Shown one piece after another: positions 57,226 through 64,000 of a DNA stretch of 64,000 nt (within the stretch, counting starts at the first letter, position 1; each line of letters starts with the position of its first letter). The position numbers and the translations under genes are program-made. Origin of the DNA: Porticoccus sp. W117 (GTDB taxonomy: Bacteria > Pseudomonadota > Gammaproteobacteria > Pseudomonadales > Porticoccaceae). Under the pieces are notes generated by a model. It saw only the letters and a program-made list of their open reading frames with translations. It did no database searches and was not told where the DNA came from. The stretch is from positions 1-64,000 of the forward strand of contig NZ_JATAAF010000013.1 in the NCBI RefSeq assembly GCF_030341905.1. Direction: 5' to 3'.

Positions 57226-57292
57226 GTCATTGCCGCGGAGTGCATGGCTGGAGATCGCCACAGTCGCTTCGCTCCTTCGCGATGACGGAAGA
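57226..57292. repeat. Palindromic GTCATTGC-type repeat between secA and argJ
   Basis: The segment begins CGTCATTGCCGCGGAG and ends CTTCGCGATGACG, with GGAGATCGCCACAG in the middle. It is related to the ends of the elements at 25166 and 51820. Only the outer bases pair well. Confidence 0.6.
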
Positions 57293-57321
57293 TATATAAA
57301 TAACAATACACGGAACAAACA

Positions 57322-58536
57322 ATGGCTGTAGGCAAGCCCACCTTCCCAACCATGTACCCGGTTCCCGGCTTTAAACTGGGTACCACCTCTGCGGGCATTA
57401 AAACTCCCGGCCGCAAGGATCTTGTGGTGATGGAAATTGCCCCCGGCAGCACCGTGGCTGGAGTGTTTACCAAAAACGCCTTTTGCGCCGCGCCGGTGCA
57501 AATAGCAAAGGCCCATCTTGCGCAGACTGCACCACGTTACCTGGTTACTAACACCGGCAATGCCAACGCGGGCACCGGTGAGCAGGGTATGGCGGATGCC
57601 AATGCCATCTGTCAGGCGTTGGCTGACGCTGCCGGTGTTTCTCAAGCGGAAGTGTTGCCGTTCTCCACCGGTGTTATCGGCGAACCACTGCCTGCTGGGA
57701 AAATCATTGCTGTACTGCCACAGGCCTTGGCTGCTTTGACTGAGCAGGGCTGGGCCGATGCCGGTGAAGGTATTTTGACCACCGATACCCGCCCCAAAGG
57801 TGCAAGTTGTCAGCTGGATATCGAGGGCAAAACCGTTACCATCACCGGCATCTCGAAAGGCTCGGGGATGATCAAACCCAATATGGCCACCATGCTGGGT
57901 TATATCGCCACCGATGCGCAAATCGACCAGCCCCTGTTGCAACAACTGGTTACCGAGTGCTGCGATAGCTCGTTTAACCGCATTACCGTCGATGGCGATA
58001 CCTCCACCAATGACTCGGTGATTGTTGCCGCCACCGGCCAATCCGGTGTTTCTATCGGTGAAAAATCCGCTGGCTATAACACTTTTGTTGCCGCTTTACG
58101 GCAAGTGGCGGTGGAGCTGGCCCAGGCGATCGTTCGCGACGGTGAAGGCGCCAGCAAATTTGTCACTGTTGCTGTAACTGGTGCGGCCAGCCAACAAGAG
58201 GCGCTGGATGTGGCCTTTACCGTGGCCGAATCGCCGCTGGTAAAAACCGCGCTGTTTGCCTCCGATCCGAACTGGGGGCGTATCTTGGCGGCAGTGGGTC
58301 GAGCGGGTGTGGAAGGCATGGATGTAGACAAAGTGGTTGTGCACCTCGGCGACGTACTACTCACTGAAAACGGTGGTCGTGCATCGGGTTACAGTGAGGA
58401 AGCGGGTCAGGCGGTGATGGATCGAGAGGAGATCGACATTCACATCAATCTGGGTCGTGGCGACTGTAGTGAGACGGTTTGGACCACTGATCTGTCTCAT
58501 GAGTACGTGCGTATTAATGCAGAATATCGAACGTAG
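57322..58536 (+). CDS. argJ: Bifunctional glutamate/ornithine acetyltransferase ArgJ
   Basis: The 404-residue enzyme transfers the acetyl group from N-acetylornithine to glutamate in arginine synthesis. The self-cleavage site is MATML, with Thr190 becoming the N-terminal nucleophile of the beta chain. Other motifs are VTNTGNANAGTGEQG and ASDPNWGRILAAVGR. The next gene begins inside or just after its stop. Confidence 0.96.
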   Translation: MAVGKPTFPTMYPVPGFKLGTTSAGIKTPGRKDLVVMEIAPGSTVAGVFTKNAFCAAPVQIAKAHLAQTAPRYLVTNTGNANAGTGEQGMADANAICQALADAAGVSQAEVLPFSTGVIGEPLPAGKIIAVLPQALAALTEQGWADAGEGILTTDTRPKGASCQLDIEGKTVTITGISKGSGMIKPNMATMLGYIATDAQIDQPLLQQLVTECCDSSFNRITVDGDTSTNDSVIVAATGQSGVSIGEKSAGYNTFVAALRQVAVELAQAIVRDGEGASKFVTVAVTGAASQQEALDVAFTVAESPLVKTALFASDPNWGRILAAVGRAGVEGMDVDKVVVHLGDVLLTENGGRASGYSEEAGQAVMDREEIDIHINLGRGDCSETVWTTDLSHEYVRINAEYRT

Positions 58537-58546
58537 GGGTGATTCT

Positions 58547-59332
58547 TTGAAGCGCATTCATGTTGTTGCCGCCGTTATCCATGGTGATTGCTGTGGTCGC
58601 CCCGGCGAAATCTTTATTGCCAAGCGCCCGGACAATGTTCACAAGGGCGGGCTGTGGGAATTTCCCGGCGGCAAGGTTGATGAAGGTGAAACTCCCAGGC
58701 AGGCTTTGGTACGTGAGCTGCAGGAGGAATTAGATATTGAAACGACCGTCTGCCAGCGGTTGGTGGAAACCCATCACGACTACCCGGACAAGCAGATTCA
58801 TCTGGAATTCTGGGAGGTGACCGAGTTTGACGGTGAGCCCCACGGCGCCGAAGGCCAGCCAGTAAAATGGGTTAAACCCCACGAACTGGGGAGCTACCCT
58901 TTCCCGGAAGCCAACCAAGCAGTGGTGCAACGCCTGATGCAACACAACAAACCCGCGGCCCTGCACAAAGGGTATTTGTGGGCATTGGCGGTTGCGTTGG
59001 TGGCGGGTGCCTGGTTGTATTTTGGCAACGATACCCAAGGCATGGATGGCCAGCAGAAGTTTTACTATTGGGCGCTGCAGGAGCAGACCCCGGAGGCTGT
59101 AAAAGATTTTGCCGGGCAATACGACCTGGAAACCTTGCAGGAAATGTGTCGCCAGGCCAGTAGTGAAAAACAGCAGGAATCGTCGACACTGTTGGAAAAC
59201 TCCACGGGCCAACCGGCGGGAATAATGGGTCGGGCGCTAACGGGTGCCAATACCACGGTTTGCAGTGCCTTCGCCTACAAGCTGAAACTCACCAAAATCC
59301 TTCACAGTGATTTTGAAGGACTGACGTTTTAA
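58547..59332 (+). CDS. mutT: MutT-type Nudix hydrolase fused to a membrane-anchored C-terminal domain
   Basis: Residues 1-135 are a MutT-like 8-oxo-dGTP diphosphatase with the Nudix box GGKVDEGETPRQALVRELQ followed by EELDI. They continue in frame into a membrane helix (about 143-161, GYLWALAVALVAGAWLYF) and a 100-residue tail (DGQQKFYYWALQEQTPEAVKD, later MGRALTGANTTVCSAFAY) that I do not recognise. The start is probably TTG at 58547 with AGGGGTG upstream; ATG at 58517, inside argJ, is an alternative. Free MutT proteins are about 130 residues, so the tail roughly doubles the length. The argJ-mutT order itself is common. Confidence 0.8.
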   Translation: MKRIHVVAAVIHGDCCGRPGEIFIAKRPDNVHKGGLWEFPGGKVDEGETPRQALVRELQEELDIETTVCQRLVETHHDYPDKQIHLEFWEVTEFDGEPHGAEGQPVKWVKPHELGSYPFPEANQAVVQRLMQHNKPAALHKGYLWALAVALVAGAWLYFGNDTQGMDGQQKFYYWALQEQTPEAVKDFAGQYDLETLQEMCRQASSEKQQESSTLLENSTGQPAGIMGRALTGANTTVCSAFAYKLKLTKILHSDFEGLTF

Positions 59333-59382
59333 TTTTTCGGTACACTGAAGCCTAATCCTCACTCATACAGAACGCTTCACCC

Positions 59383-59413
59383 GTAGGGCGGATTAGCGCA
59401 GCGTAATCCGCCA
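59383..59413 (+). repeat. REP hairpin flanking the RAYT gene, copy 1
   Basis: GTAGGGCGGATTAGCG pairs through GGCGGATTA/TAATCCGCC with loop GCGCAGCG. It begins with GTAG, the tetranucleotide that REP-associated transposases read next to the hairpin. It lies 1 base beyond the RAYT stop codon. Confidence 0.85.
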
Positions 59414-59414
59414 G

Positions 59415-59936
59415 CTATTCTCCGAATTCAAAACCAAATATCGACTTTGGTTCTTGTCTCCCCCAATTTTCTTCATAAAAGCCGTTTTCGACTGCTCGTT
59501 TGAATGAACTGTAAGGCCAATCGGCGGGCACATCTACCAAGCCGTGTTTTACCGGATTGAAATAAAGGTAGTCTCTATGACGATTTAAATCATTTTTATC
59601 CCGTATACAGTGCTCCCAAAAACGCTTTTGCCACACTGAAACCTTATCCTGATCGTTGGTGGCGGTGTTGATGGATTTGGAGAAGTAACTTTTTATCAAG
59701 CGAATCCGTAACGAAAAGTCGCAATCGCTTTCAGGCAGCTCCAGAATAAAATGCACATGGTCTGGCAGTACAACGATATCGCTTAATTGGCAGGGATATT
59801 TTTTGAGGGTTTTGTGAAAAGCCAGCCGAAGCATAGGAATACTGTTTGGCTGGGTAAGAATTGGTTGACGTTGATCGGTTACTAATGTGAAGAAATACGT
59901 GCCACCAGTTTGGTAATAGCGCCGATAGTTTGGCAT
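59415..59936 (-). CDS. REP-associated tyrosine transposase (RAYT)
   Basis: The 173-residue protein is a Y1/HUH nuclease of the IS200-like RAYT family. It has the N-terminal YYQTGGTYFFTLVT, the metal-binding HUH motif in LPDHVHFILELP and the conserved C-terminal DYLYFNPVKHGLV and WPYSSFKR. RAYTs nick single-stranded REP DNA and are thought to spread REP/BIME elements. The catalytic residues look intact. AAGGA precedes the ATG. Inverted REP copies lie directly on both sides (59383, 59958), the classical REP-RAYT-iREP layout. Confidence 0.92.
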   Translation of the reverse strand: MPNYRRYYQTGGTYFFTLVTDQRQPILTQPNSIPMLRLAFHKTLKKYPCQLSDIVVLPDHVHFILELPESDCDFSLRIRLIKSYFSKSINTATNDQDKVSVWQKRFWEHCIRDKNDLNRHRDYLYFNPVKHGLVDVPADWPYSSFKRAVENGFYEENWGRQEPKSIFGFEFGE

Positions 59937-59957
59937 AGCTTCATCCTTGAAGTGAAT

Positions 59958-59988
59958 TGGCGGATTACGCTTCGCTAATCCGCCCTAC
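59958..59988 (-). repeat. REP hairpin flanking the RAYT gene, copy 2 (inverted)
   Basis: Read on the minus strand it matches copy 1 with one change in the loop (GCGAAGCG instead of GCGCAGCG), including the leading GTAG. The two copies therefore face each other across the transposase gene. Confidence 0.85.
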
Positions 59989-60011
59989 GAGGTAGCGCTG
60001 GTTGTAGTTTT

Positions 60012-60045
60012 GTAGGGTGGGTTAGGCCATAGGCCGTAATCCACC
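60012..60045 (+). repeat. Diverged REP-like hairpin, copy 3
   Basis: GTAGGGTGGGTTAGGCC and the following bases fold back (GGTGG.TTA/TAA.CCACC) in the orientation of copy 1, with a different loop. It is just downstream of the yacG stop and could serve as its 3-prime end. Confidence 0.65.
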
Positions 60046-60046
60046 A

Positions 60047-60238
60047 TTAGTGCTGGGTTTCATCCAACAACTCTGCATCCATCACTGGTTCCCCGGGAAT
60101 GCTGTGGGCTTCATTGGCCCAGTCGCCAAAATCAATCTGTTTGCAGCGTGCTGAACAGAAGGGGCGATGGGGGTAGTCGTCACCCCAGACAATGGATTTA
60201 CGGCAGGTGGGACAGCTGATTTCTGGTGCGTTACTCAT
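60047..60238 (-). CDS. yacG: DNA gyrase inhibitor YacG
   Basis: The 63-residue zinc protein has the four cysteines in CPTC (near residue 9) and CSARC (near 28), followed by a flexible acidic tail. YacG binds GyrB and blocks DNA binding. It starts inside the coaE stop (ATGA overlap), the usual pairing. Confidence 0.93.
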   Translation of the reverse strand: MSNAPEISCPTCRKSIVWGDDYPHRPFCSARCKQIDFGDWANEAHSIPGEPVMDAELLDETQH

Positions 60239-60846
60239 GCGGTTTGTTGCGCCTCAGCAGCCAGTTGCAGGTATTTTTGGTGTGTGTCCTTCACTTGCTG
60301 TTCGAGTTTTTCCAAAGAACCGCTATTGCAGATGACGTCATCGGCTCGTTCCAGGCGCTTCTCGCGAGATAGTTGGCTGGCCATAATGGCGCGGATTTGT
60401 GCTTCCGAGGTGGCGTCGCGGGCACAAGCACGTTCGATTTGCAGTTCTTCGGTGGCGTCTATTACCAGAATGCGATCAACCAGCTTGTGCTGGTCAGTAT
60501 CCAGCAGCAGCGGAGAAGCGAGAATCACATAAGGGCTTTGCACGGTGCGCAGGCGTTGATCCATCCATTGATAAATCAGCGGGTGCAGCAAGTCTTCCAG
60601 CCATTGGCGCTTTTCCGGGTCGGCAAACACCTGGGCACGCAGGGCACTGCGGTTCAGGTCGTTGCTGGGCAACAGTACACCGACGCCAAAGTAGTCGATG
60701 ATCTGCATATAGGCATCGGTGTGGGGTTCCACAACCCGGCGGGCGGCGATGTCGGCATCGACAATCTCGATGCCGCAATCCTGAAAATAATGAGAAGCGG
60801 CATTTTTACCGCTGCCGATACCGCCGGTCAGGCCAATTACGTACAT
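60235..60846 (-). CDS. coaE: Dephospho-CoA kinase
   Basis: The 203-residue P-loop kinase has IGLTGGIGSGKNAA (Walker A), DADIAARRVV and the lid LSREKRLERADDVI. It phosphorylates dephospho-CoA in the last step of CoA synthesis. The ATG at 60846 gives the standard N-terminus; an in-frame start at 60906 was rejected. Here coaE-yacG stands alone, without the pilD prepilin peptidase gene that often precedes it in related genomes. Confidence 0.95.
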   Translation of the reverse strand: MYVIGLTGGIGSGKNAASHYFQDCGIEIVDADIAARRVVEPHTDAYMQIIDYFGVGVLLPSNDLNRSALRAQVFADPEKRQWLEDLLHPLIYQWMDQRLRTVQSPYVILASPLLLDTDQHKLVDRILVIDATEELQIERACARDATSEAQIRAIMASQLSREKRLERADDVICNSGSLEKLEQQVKDTHQKYLQLAAEAQQTA

Positions 60847-60934
60847 GGTGAGCGTCTCTGTTTGTTGCGTAGAAGCGCACAGTATATCCCTGTCACTGCG
60901 ATACAAAAAGACAGGGCGGACATTTGCTGTGTTG

Positions 60935-61768
60935 CTACTCTCCGAGTAATTTCACCTCCCTTTGCGGGAAGGGTATTTGCACATTGGCGCGCTGCAGTTC
61001 GGCAAAAATGTCGTCGTTTACCGCCATGCGAAGTTGGTGGTATTGCTCGGTAGGCACCCAGTAGCGCAGGCTGAAGTTAACGCTGCTGTCGGCGAATTCG
61101 TCGATGCCGATTTGCGGCTCGCGGTTTTCGCACAACTTGTGTTTGTCCAAAATGCCGCGCAACAGTTGTTTCACTTTTTCCATATCCGAGTCGTAGGCGA
61201 CACCAACACTGGCTTCCACCAGTTTTTCGTGGTTTGAATTGTGCAGAATCTCGCCGACGATATGGCGGTTGGGAATCAGGATTTGCACCTCATCCTCGTC
61301 GCTGAGCAGGGTGTAGGCCAGGCGTACTTCCTTTACCACCCCGGTGACTCCCTGCACACTGATGGTGTCGCCCACTACAAACAGACGGGTGACAATAATG
61401 CTCAAGCCTGCGCTGTAATTGGACAGCAACCCCTGAACAGCTAGGCCCGCCCCCAGTGAAATGGCGCCGATGGCTGCCACAAACGGGGTGATTTCTACCC
61501 CCAATTTGTTCAGACAGATCACCATGACCCCGGCAAGGATGATGATTTTGACAATGCTGGCAATAAAATTTGAAAGGGTAGGGTCCAGCTCTTTGCGCAG
61601 ACAAAACCGGTTAAGGCCTTTGGAAACCTTGCTCGCCACAAACAGGCCGATCAGGAAAATCAGAATGGCGCCAACCAGCTGGAAGCTGTAGTTGGCAAAA
61701 AACTCCACCACAATCTGATAAAAGTTCTGTAGTAGTTGCAATTCGCTGTCCAGAGAGAGCTGATCCAT
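60935..61768 (-). CDS. mscS: MscS-family mechanosensitive channel
   Basis: The 277-residue protein has three membrane helices (about 27-45, 60-85, 90-125). The pore helix AIGAISLGAGLAVQGLLSNYSAG is followed by the MscS beta domain (GDTISVQGVTGVVKEV, ILIPNRHIVGEILHN) and a C-terminal alpha-beta domain. It releases solutes on hypo-osmotic shock. The length is that of the small-conductance MscS type. The start at 61768 has AGGAAC upstream; a longer frame to 62032 was rejected. Confidence 0.93.
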   Translation of the reverse strand: MDQLSLDSELQLLQNFYQIVVEFFANYSFQLVGAILIFLIGLFVASKVSKGLNRFCLRKELDPTLSNFIASIVKIIILAGVMVICLNKLGVEITPFVAAIGAISLGAGLAVQGLLSNYSAGLSIIVTRLFVVGDTISVQGVTGVVKEVRLAYTLLSDEDEVQILIPNRHIVGEILHNSNHEKLVEASVGVAYDSDMEKVKQLLRGILDKHKLCENREPQIGIDEFADSSVNFSLRYWVPTEQYHQLRMAVNDDIFAELQRANVQIPFPQREVKLLGE

Positions 61769-61835
61769 TGTTGTTCCTGCAAATAAGTGAGATACGGTTA
61801 GAATAGCAGCAATCCTACAGAGCTGAAGCAGTTCC

Positions 61836-62516
61836 ATGGTAGCAATGAATAATCGCCAGTTAACCGGGCAAACAGAAGAACACCTGATCACCGAGAATGA
61901 CCTGCGGTTGCACCCCGAGGCGGCGCAGGCGTTTTTGCAGTTGCAACAACGGGCGGCTGAACAGGGTATGGACTTGCAGATTGCCAGCGGTTTTCGTTCC
62001 TTCGAGCGCCAGTTGGTGATCTGGAATGCCAAGGCCAGCGGCCAGCGTCCGGTACTGGATGATGATGGTGCCGAAGTGGATATGATGGAATTGACGCCAT
62101 TGCAGCAGGTTCAGGCGATTATGCGCTGGAGCGCTTTGCCTGGGGCTTCCCGCCATCATTGGGGCACGGATATGGATGTGTGGGATCGGGCGGCGGTACC
62201 TGCGGATTATCAGTTGCAGCTGACCCCGGAAGAATACAGTGACGATGGGCCTTTTGCGCGCCTTAGCCAATGGCTCGAACAACAGCGCAACAGCGGCTTT
62301 TTTCGACCTTATGCCGCCGATCGAGGCGGTATCGCGCCAGAGCCCTGGCATTTGAGTTACCGGCCTGTGGCCGATCAATTTGTCGAACGACTGACGCCAC
62401 AAACGCTGGCCGCAGTGCTTGAAGATACGGATATAGCGCTCAAGCAGACAGTTCTGGATAATATGGATCAATTGTTTGATCGCTTTATTCAATTGAGTAC
62501 AAATAGCCATGCCTGA
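61836..62516 (+). CDS. M15-family D-Ala-D-Ala carboxypeptidase (VanY-like)
   Basis: The 226-residue protein has the M15B motifs SGFRSFERQ, HHWGTDMDVWD (zinc His and Asp) and EPWHLSY (catalytic Glu and zinc His). Such enzymes trim peptidoglycan stem peptides or peptide substrates. No signal peptide is seen, so it may act in the cytoplasm or be exported in another way. It is divergent from mscS and overlaps dgkA by 8 bases. Confidence 0.85.
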   Translation: MVAMNNRQLTGQTEEHLITENDLRLHPEAAQAFLQLQQRAAEQGMDLQIASGFRSFERQLVIWNAKASGQRPVLDDDGAEVDMMELTPLQQVQAIMRWSALPGASRHHWGTDMDVWDRAAVPADYQLQLTPEEYSDDGPFARLSQWLEQQRNSGFFRPYAADRGGIAPEPWHLSYRPVADQFVERLTPQTLAAVLEDTDIALKQTVLDNMDQLFDRFIQLSTNSHA

Positions 62517-63075
62517 CTTTAAAGATCGCGCCGACGCTGCCAAGCAGGCGATGACCGAGCGAGCCGATGCCGCCAAACAGGCCATGACGGAACGGGCGGA
62601 TGCGGCCAGGCAAGCCATGACCGAACGCGCCGATGCCGCTCGCCAGGCCGTGAATGAGCGCACTGACGCCGCTCGCGAAGCCATGCAGCAGGCATTGGAA
62701 AAACTCGATCGCACCGGTTGGTTTCGCCGCAGGGTATTGGGTGCGACCCGTTACTCCCTGCAAGGGCTGCGTGCCTGTTTTAAAAACGAAGAGGCATTTC
62801 GCACCGAGGTGTTATTGGGGTTGGCGTTGCTGCCGGTAGCGTATTTCCTCTCCCAGAGCCTGGTGCAATTCCTGTTGATGTTCGCCTCTCTGCTGTTGAT
62901 CCTGATCGCCGAACTGTTTAACTCCGCCATTGAAGCGGCGGTAGACCGCATTGGCACTCACAACGACGAATTCGCCAAGCACGCCAAAGACTTCGGCTCT
63001 GCCGCGGTGTTTATGACTCTGCTGCTGTTTGCCGTGGTGTGGGGCAGTGTTATCTGGCTGCGGTTTTGGGGGTAG
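62509..63075 (+). CDS. dgkA: Diacylglycerol kinase with an 11-residue-repeat N-terminus
   Basis: The C-terminal 120 residues are a DgkA-type integral membrane kinase with three helices and the signature ELFNSAIEAAVDRIG, then HNDEFAKHAKDFGSAAV. It recycles diacylglycerol made during envelope synthesis. About 65 residues are added in front, including five tandem 11-residue units of the type ADAAKQAMTER (residues 8-62) that should form a long amphipathic or coiled helix in the cytoplasm. Known DgkA proteins are about 120 residues, so this extension is unusual. Confidence 0.93.
   Translation: MPDFKDRADAAKQAMTERADAAKQAMTERADAARQAMTERADAARQAVNERTDAAREAMQQALEKLDRTGWFRRRVLGATRYSLQGLRACFKNEEAFRTEVLLGLALLPVAYFLSQSLVQFLLMFASLLLILIAELFNSAIEAAVDRIGTHNDEFAKHAKDFGSAAVFMTLLLFAVVWGSVIWLRFWG
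62530..62694 (+). repeat. Five 33-bp tandem repeats in dgkA
   Basis: Units start at 62530, 62563, 62596, 62629 and 62662. Units 1 and 2 encode the same 11 residues but differ at seven bases, all synonymous. Units 3 to 5 add a few amino-acid changes (Lys to Arg, Met to Val). The unit length of three helical turns favours a continuous amphipathic helix. Confidence 0.95.
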
Positions 63076-63430
63076 CTTCAGTATTCTTTTGGCATTCAAT
63101 GCTGCTGTATCTGAAATCGCCATTTGAAGGGGCTTGAAAGTAGGGGACTATATGGTGACTGTCGAAAAACTGAACAAATGAAATTGTGTTGGCAATTTAC
63201 ATTTGGCTTAATACTTTGGTTTTAATGCCAGTCATTTGGCTTAAGTAACCACCTATCTACTCTTCGCTGAAAAGCTACCGTTTGTCCTCCGTGTAAACTG
63301 TCGGAAAACTACACATATAACCATGCTTTTACTTATTTTTTATCTTAACTGTTTGTTTTTAATTGATAAAAATATTTGGCATGAGTTGTGCTTTTGGTTT
63401 TGCATGGTTAATCTTTTTGAAGGTGATAAC
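63076..63430 (+). promoter_or_regulatory. 355-base control region of the last gene, with a direct repeat
   Basis: No gene is seen beyond a nine-codon frame at 63151. The word CATTTGGCTTAA occurs at 63200-63211 and 63233-63244, 33 bases apart (about three helical turns), roughly 200 and 170 bases before the predicted transcription start. That is the distance at which sigma-54 activators usually bind. The sigma-54 promoter is listed separately. Confidence 0.45.
63376..63393 (+). promoter_or_regulatory. Sigma-54 (RpoN) promoter
   Basis: TTGGCATGAGTTGTGCTT matches the -24/-12 consensus (TGGCAC-N5-TTGCA) with GG at 63378-63379 and GC at 63390-63391, exactly 10 bases between them. The predicted start near 63403 leaves a 28-base leader with a good ribosome binding site. 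Confidence 0.7.
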
Positions 63431-64000
63431 GTGAAAAAAATAATTTCTGCCCTAGTGCTGTCCCTGTTGCTGCCATCCTTGGCACAAGCCGCCTTGATGT
63501 ATGATGTATCTGACTACACTGACGGCAACCATGGTCTCTGGACGGGAAATACTTACGACAATAACTATTTTTCCATATCAGAAGGCTGGTTCACTGTTAA
63601 TGATAGTGACGACGACCATTCCAAGTGGACAGGTAGTCTCGCAGCGACTGCGGTAAATCGGGATGGTCTTACTGCCTATATAGAGCTGGGTTTTAGTGGC
63701 TTTCTGGATGCCTTGGCTAATCCATATCAATACAAGCGTGAAGGTGGTGCGTTCTACAGTGCTTCAGCTATGGACTTTTTCACAGGTGTAAGTGGAAGCA
63801 TAGATTTCAGTAATGATGATACATATCAAATCACCAATTTTGTTCCCAATTACACTTTTCAGTATGGATTGGGAGCGAATGCCAAAAGGACTGGTGACTA
63901 TGGTGGCTCTGCCTGGATTCAGGGCTATAGAGGTGATAACCCGGAGGGTAGTTTATACTCAGGATTGAGGGCCGATCACTGGGATCTTAACCTGAAATTT
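63431..64000 (+). CDS. Exported protein of unknown function, cut by the window end
   Basis: GTG at 63431, preceded by GAAGGTG, opens a frame with no stop to the window end (190 codons). It encodes a signal peptide (MKKIISALVLSLLLPSLAQA) and then a mature part opening ALMYDVSDYTDGNHGLW. The mature part is rich in Asp, Asn, Gly, Ser, Thr and aromatic residues and looks like an extracellular beta-rich domain. The style resembles exported proteins with a C-terminal sorting signal such as PEP-CTERM, but the C-terminus is not visible. It is probably under sigma-54 control. Confidence 0.65.
   Translation, partial: MKKIISALVLSLLLPSLAQAALMYDVSDYTDGNHGLWTGNTYDNNYFSISEGWFTVNDSDDDHSKWTGSLAATAVNRDGLTAYIELGFSGFLDALANPYQYKREGGAFYSASAMDFFTGVSGSIDFSNDDTYQITNFVPNYTFQYGLGANAKRTGDYGGSAWIQGYRGDNPEGSLYSGLRADHWDLNLKF

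Noticed and set aside
60847-60906. Upstream start for CoaE
   Set aside because: The standard P-loop N-terminus begins at the 60846 ATG; the added 20 residues are not family-like.

Overview
The window reads as a chromosomal stretch of a gammaproteobacterium. The dcw (division and cell wall) cluster runs in one direction from mraZ to ftsZ, then lpxC, an M23 peptidase, secA and argJ. gatCAB lies divergent to mreBCD-maf-rng-yhdP-nitrilase, and hemCDXY forms one unit. This order, the DAP-type MurE and the moderately high GC suggest a marine relative of the Cellvibrionales/Pseudomonadales (Saccharophagus or Teredinibacter type). That placement is an inference from gene order only. No rRNA, tRNA or CRISPR array was seen.

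Layout. Positions 1-127 hold one end of an IS3-family element. Positions 186-3414 carry two exported thioredoxin-fold proteins around a sodium:neurotransmitter symporter-family transporter. Positions 3453-10380 are a signalling block: two related histidine kinases, a di-heme cytochrome c peroxidase-like protein, an HDOD response regulator and a response regulator with a degenerate HD-GYP domain. Positions 10398-10957 hold a small hypothetical gene preceded by a strongly structured leader or small RNA. Positions 10958-15122 (minus strand) carry an exported methyltransferase-like protein and gatCAB. Positions 15470-25162 are mreBCD, maf, rng, yhdP and a nitrilase-family amidase. Positions 25630-29998 are hemCDXY. 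Positions 30044-31559 hold three small exported proteins of no known role, followed by an EamA exporter and a SulP anion transporter. Positions 34433-54117 are the dcw promoter with MraZ boxes, the whole dcw cluster, lpxC and an envelope M23 peptidase. Positions 54182-59332 are a possible secA leader peptide, secA with a duplicated zinc tail, argJ and a Nudix-membrane fusion. Positions 59383-60045 are a REP-associated transposase (RAYT) flanked by its REP hairpins. Positions 60047-63075 carry yacG-coaE, mscS, a VanY-like peptidase and dgkA with a repeat-bearing N-terminus. The last gene is cut by the window end and lies behind a probable sigma-54 promoter.

Most genes are conserved housekeeping genes; the unusual material is between them. 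(1) Six intergenic loci carry short tandem repeats with a strict 7-bp period, usually facing each other as inverted arms. The heptad sequence differs between loci but falls into two classes. (2) Two loci carry diverged copies of a larger element made of hairpins whose loops all contain GGA on one strand. (3) A leader or small RNA at 10734-10897 has a closing stem, three internal hairpins, a promoter and a terminator-like hairpin that also holds the ribosome binding site of the next gene. (4) Two in-frame protein duplications, the SecA zinc tail and the DgkA 11-residue repeats, differ almost only at synonymous sites, so the repeated peptides have been kept by selection.
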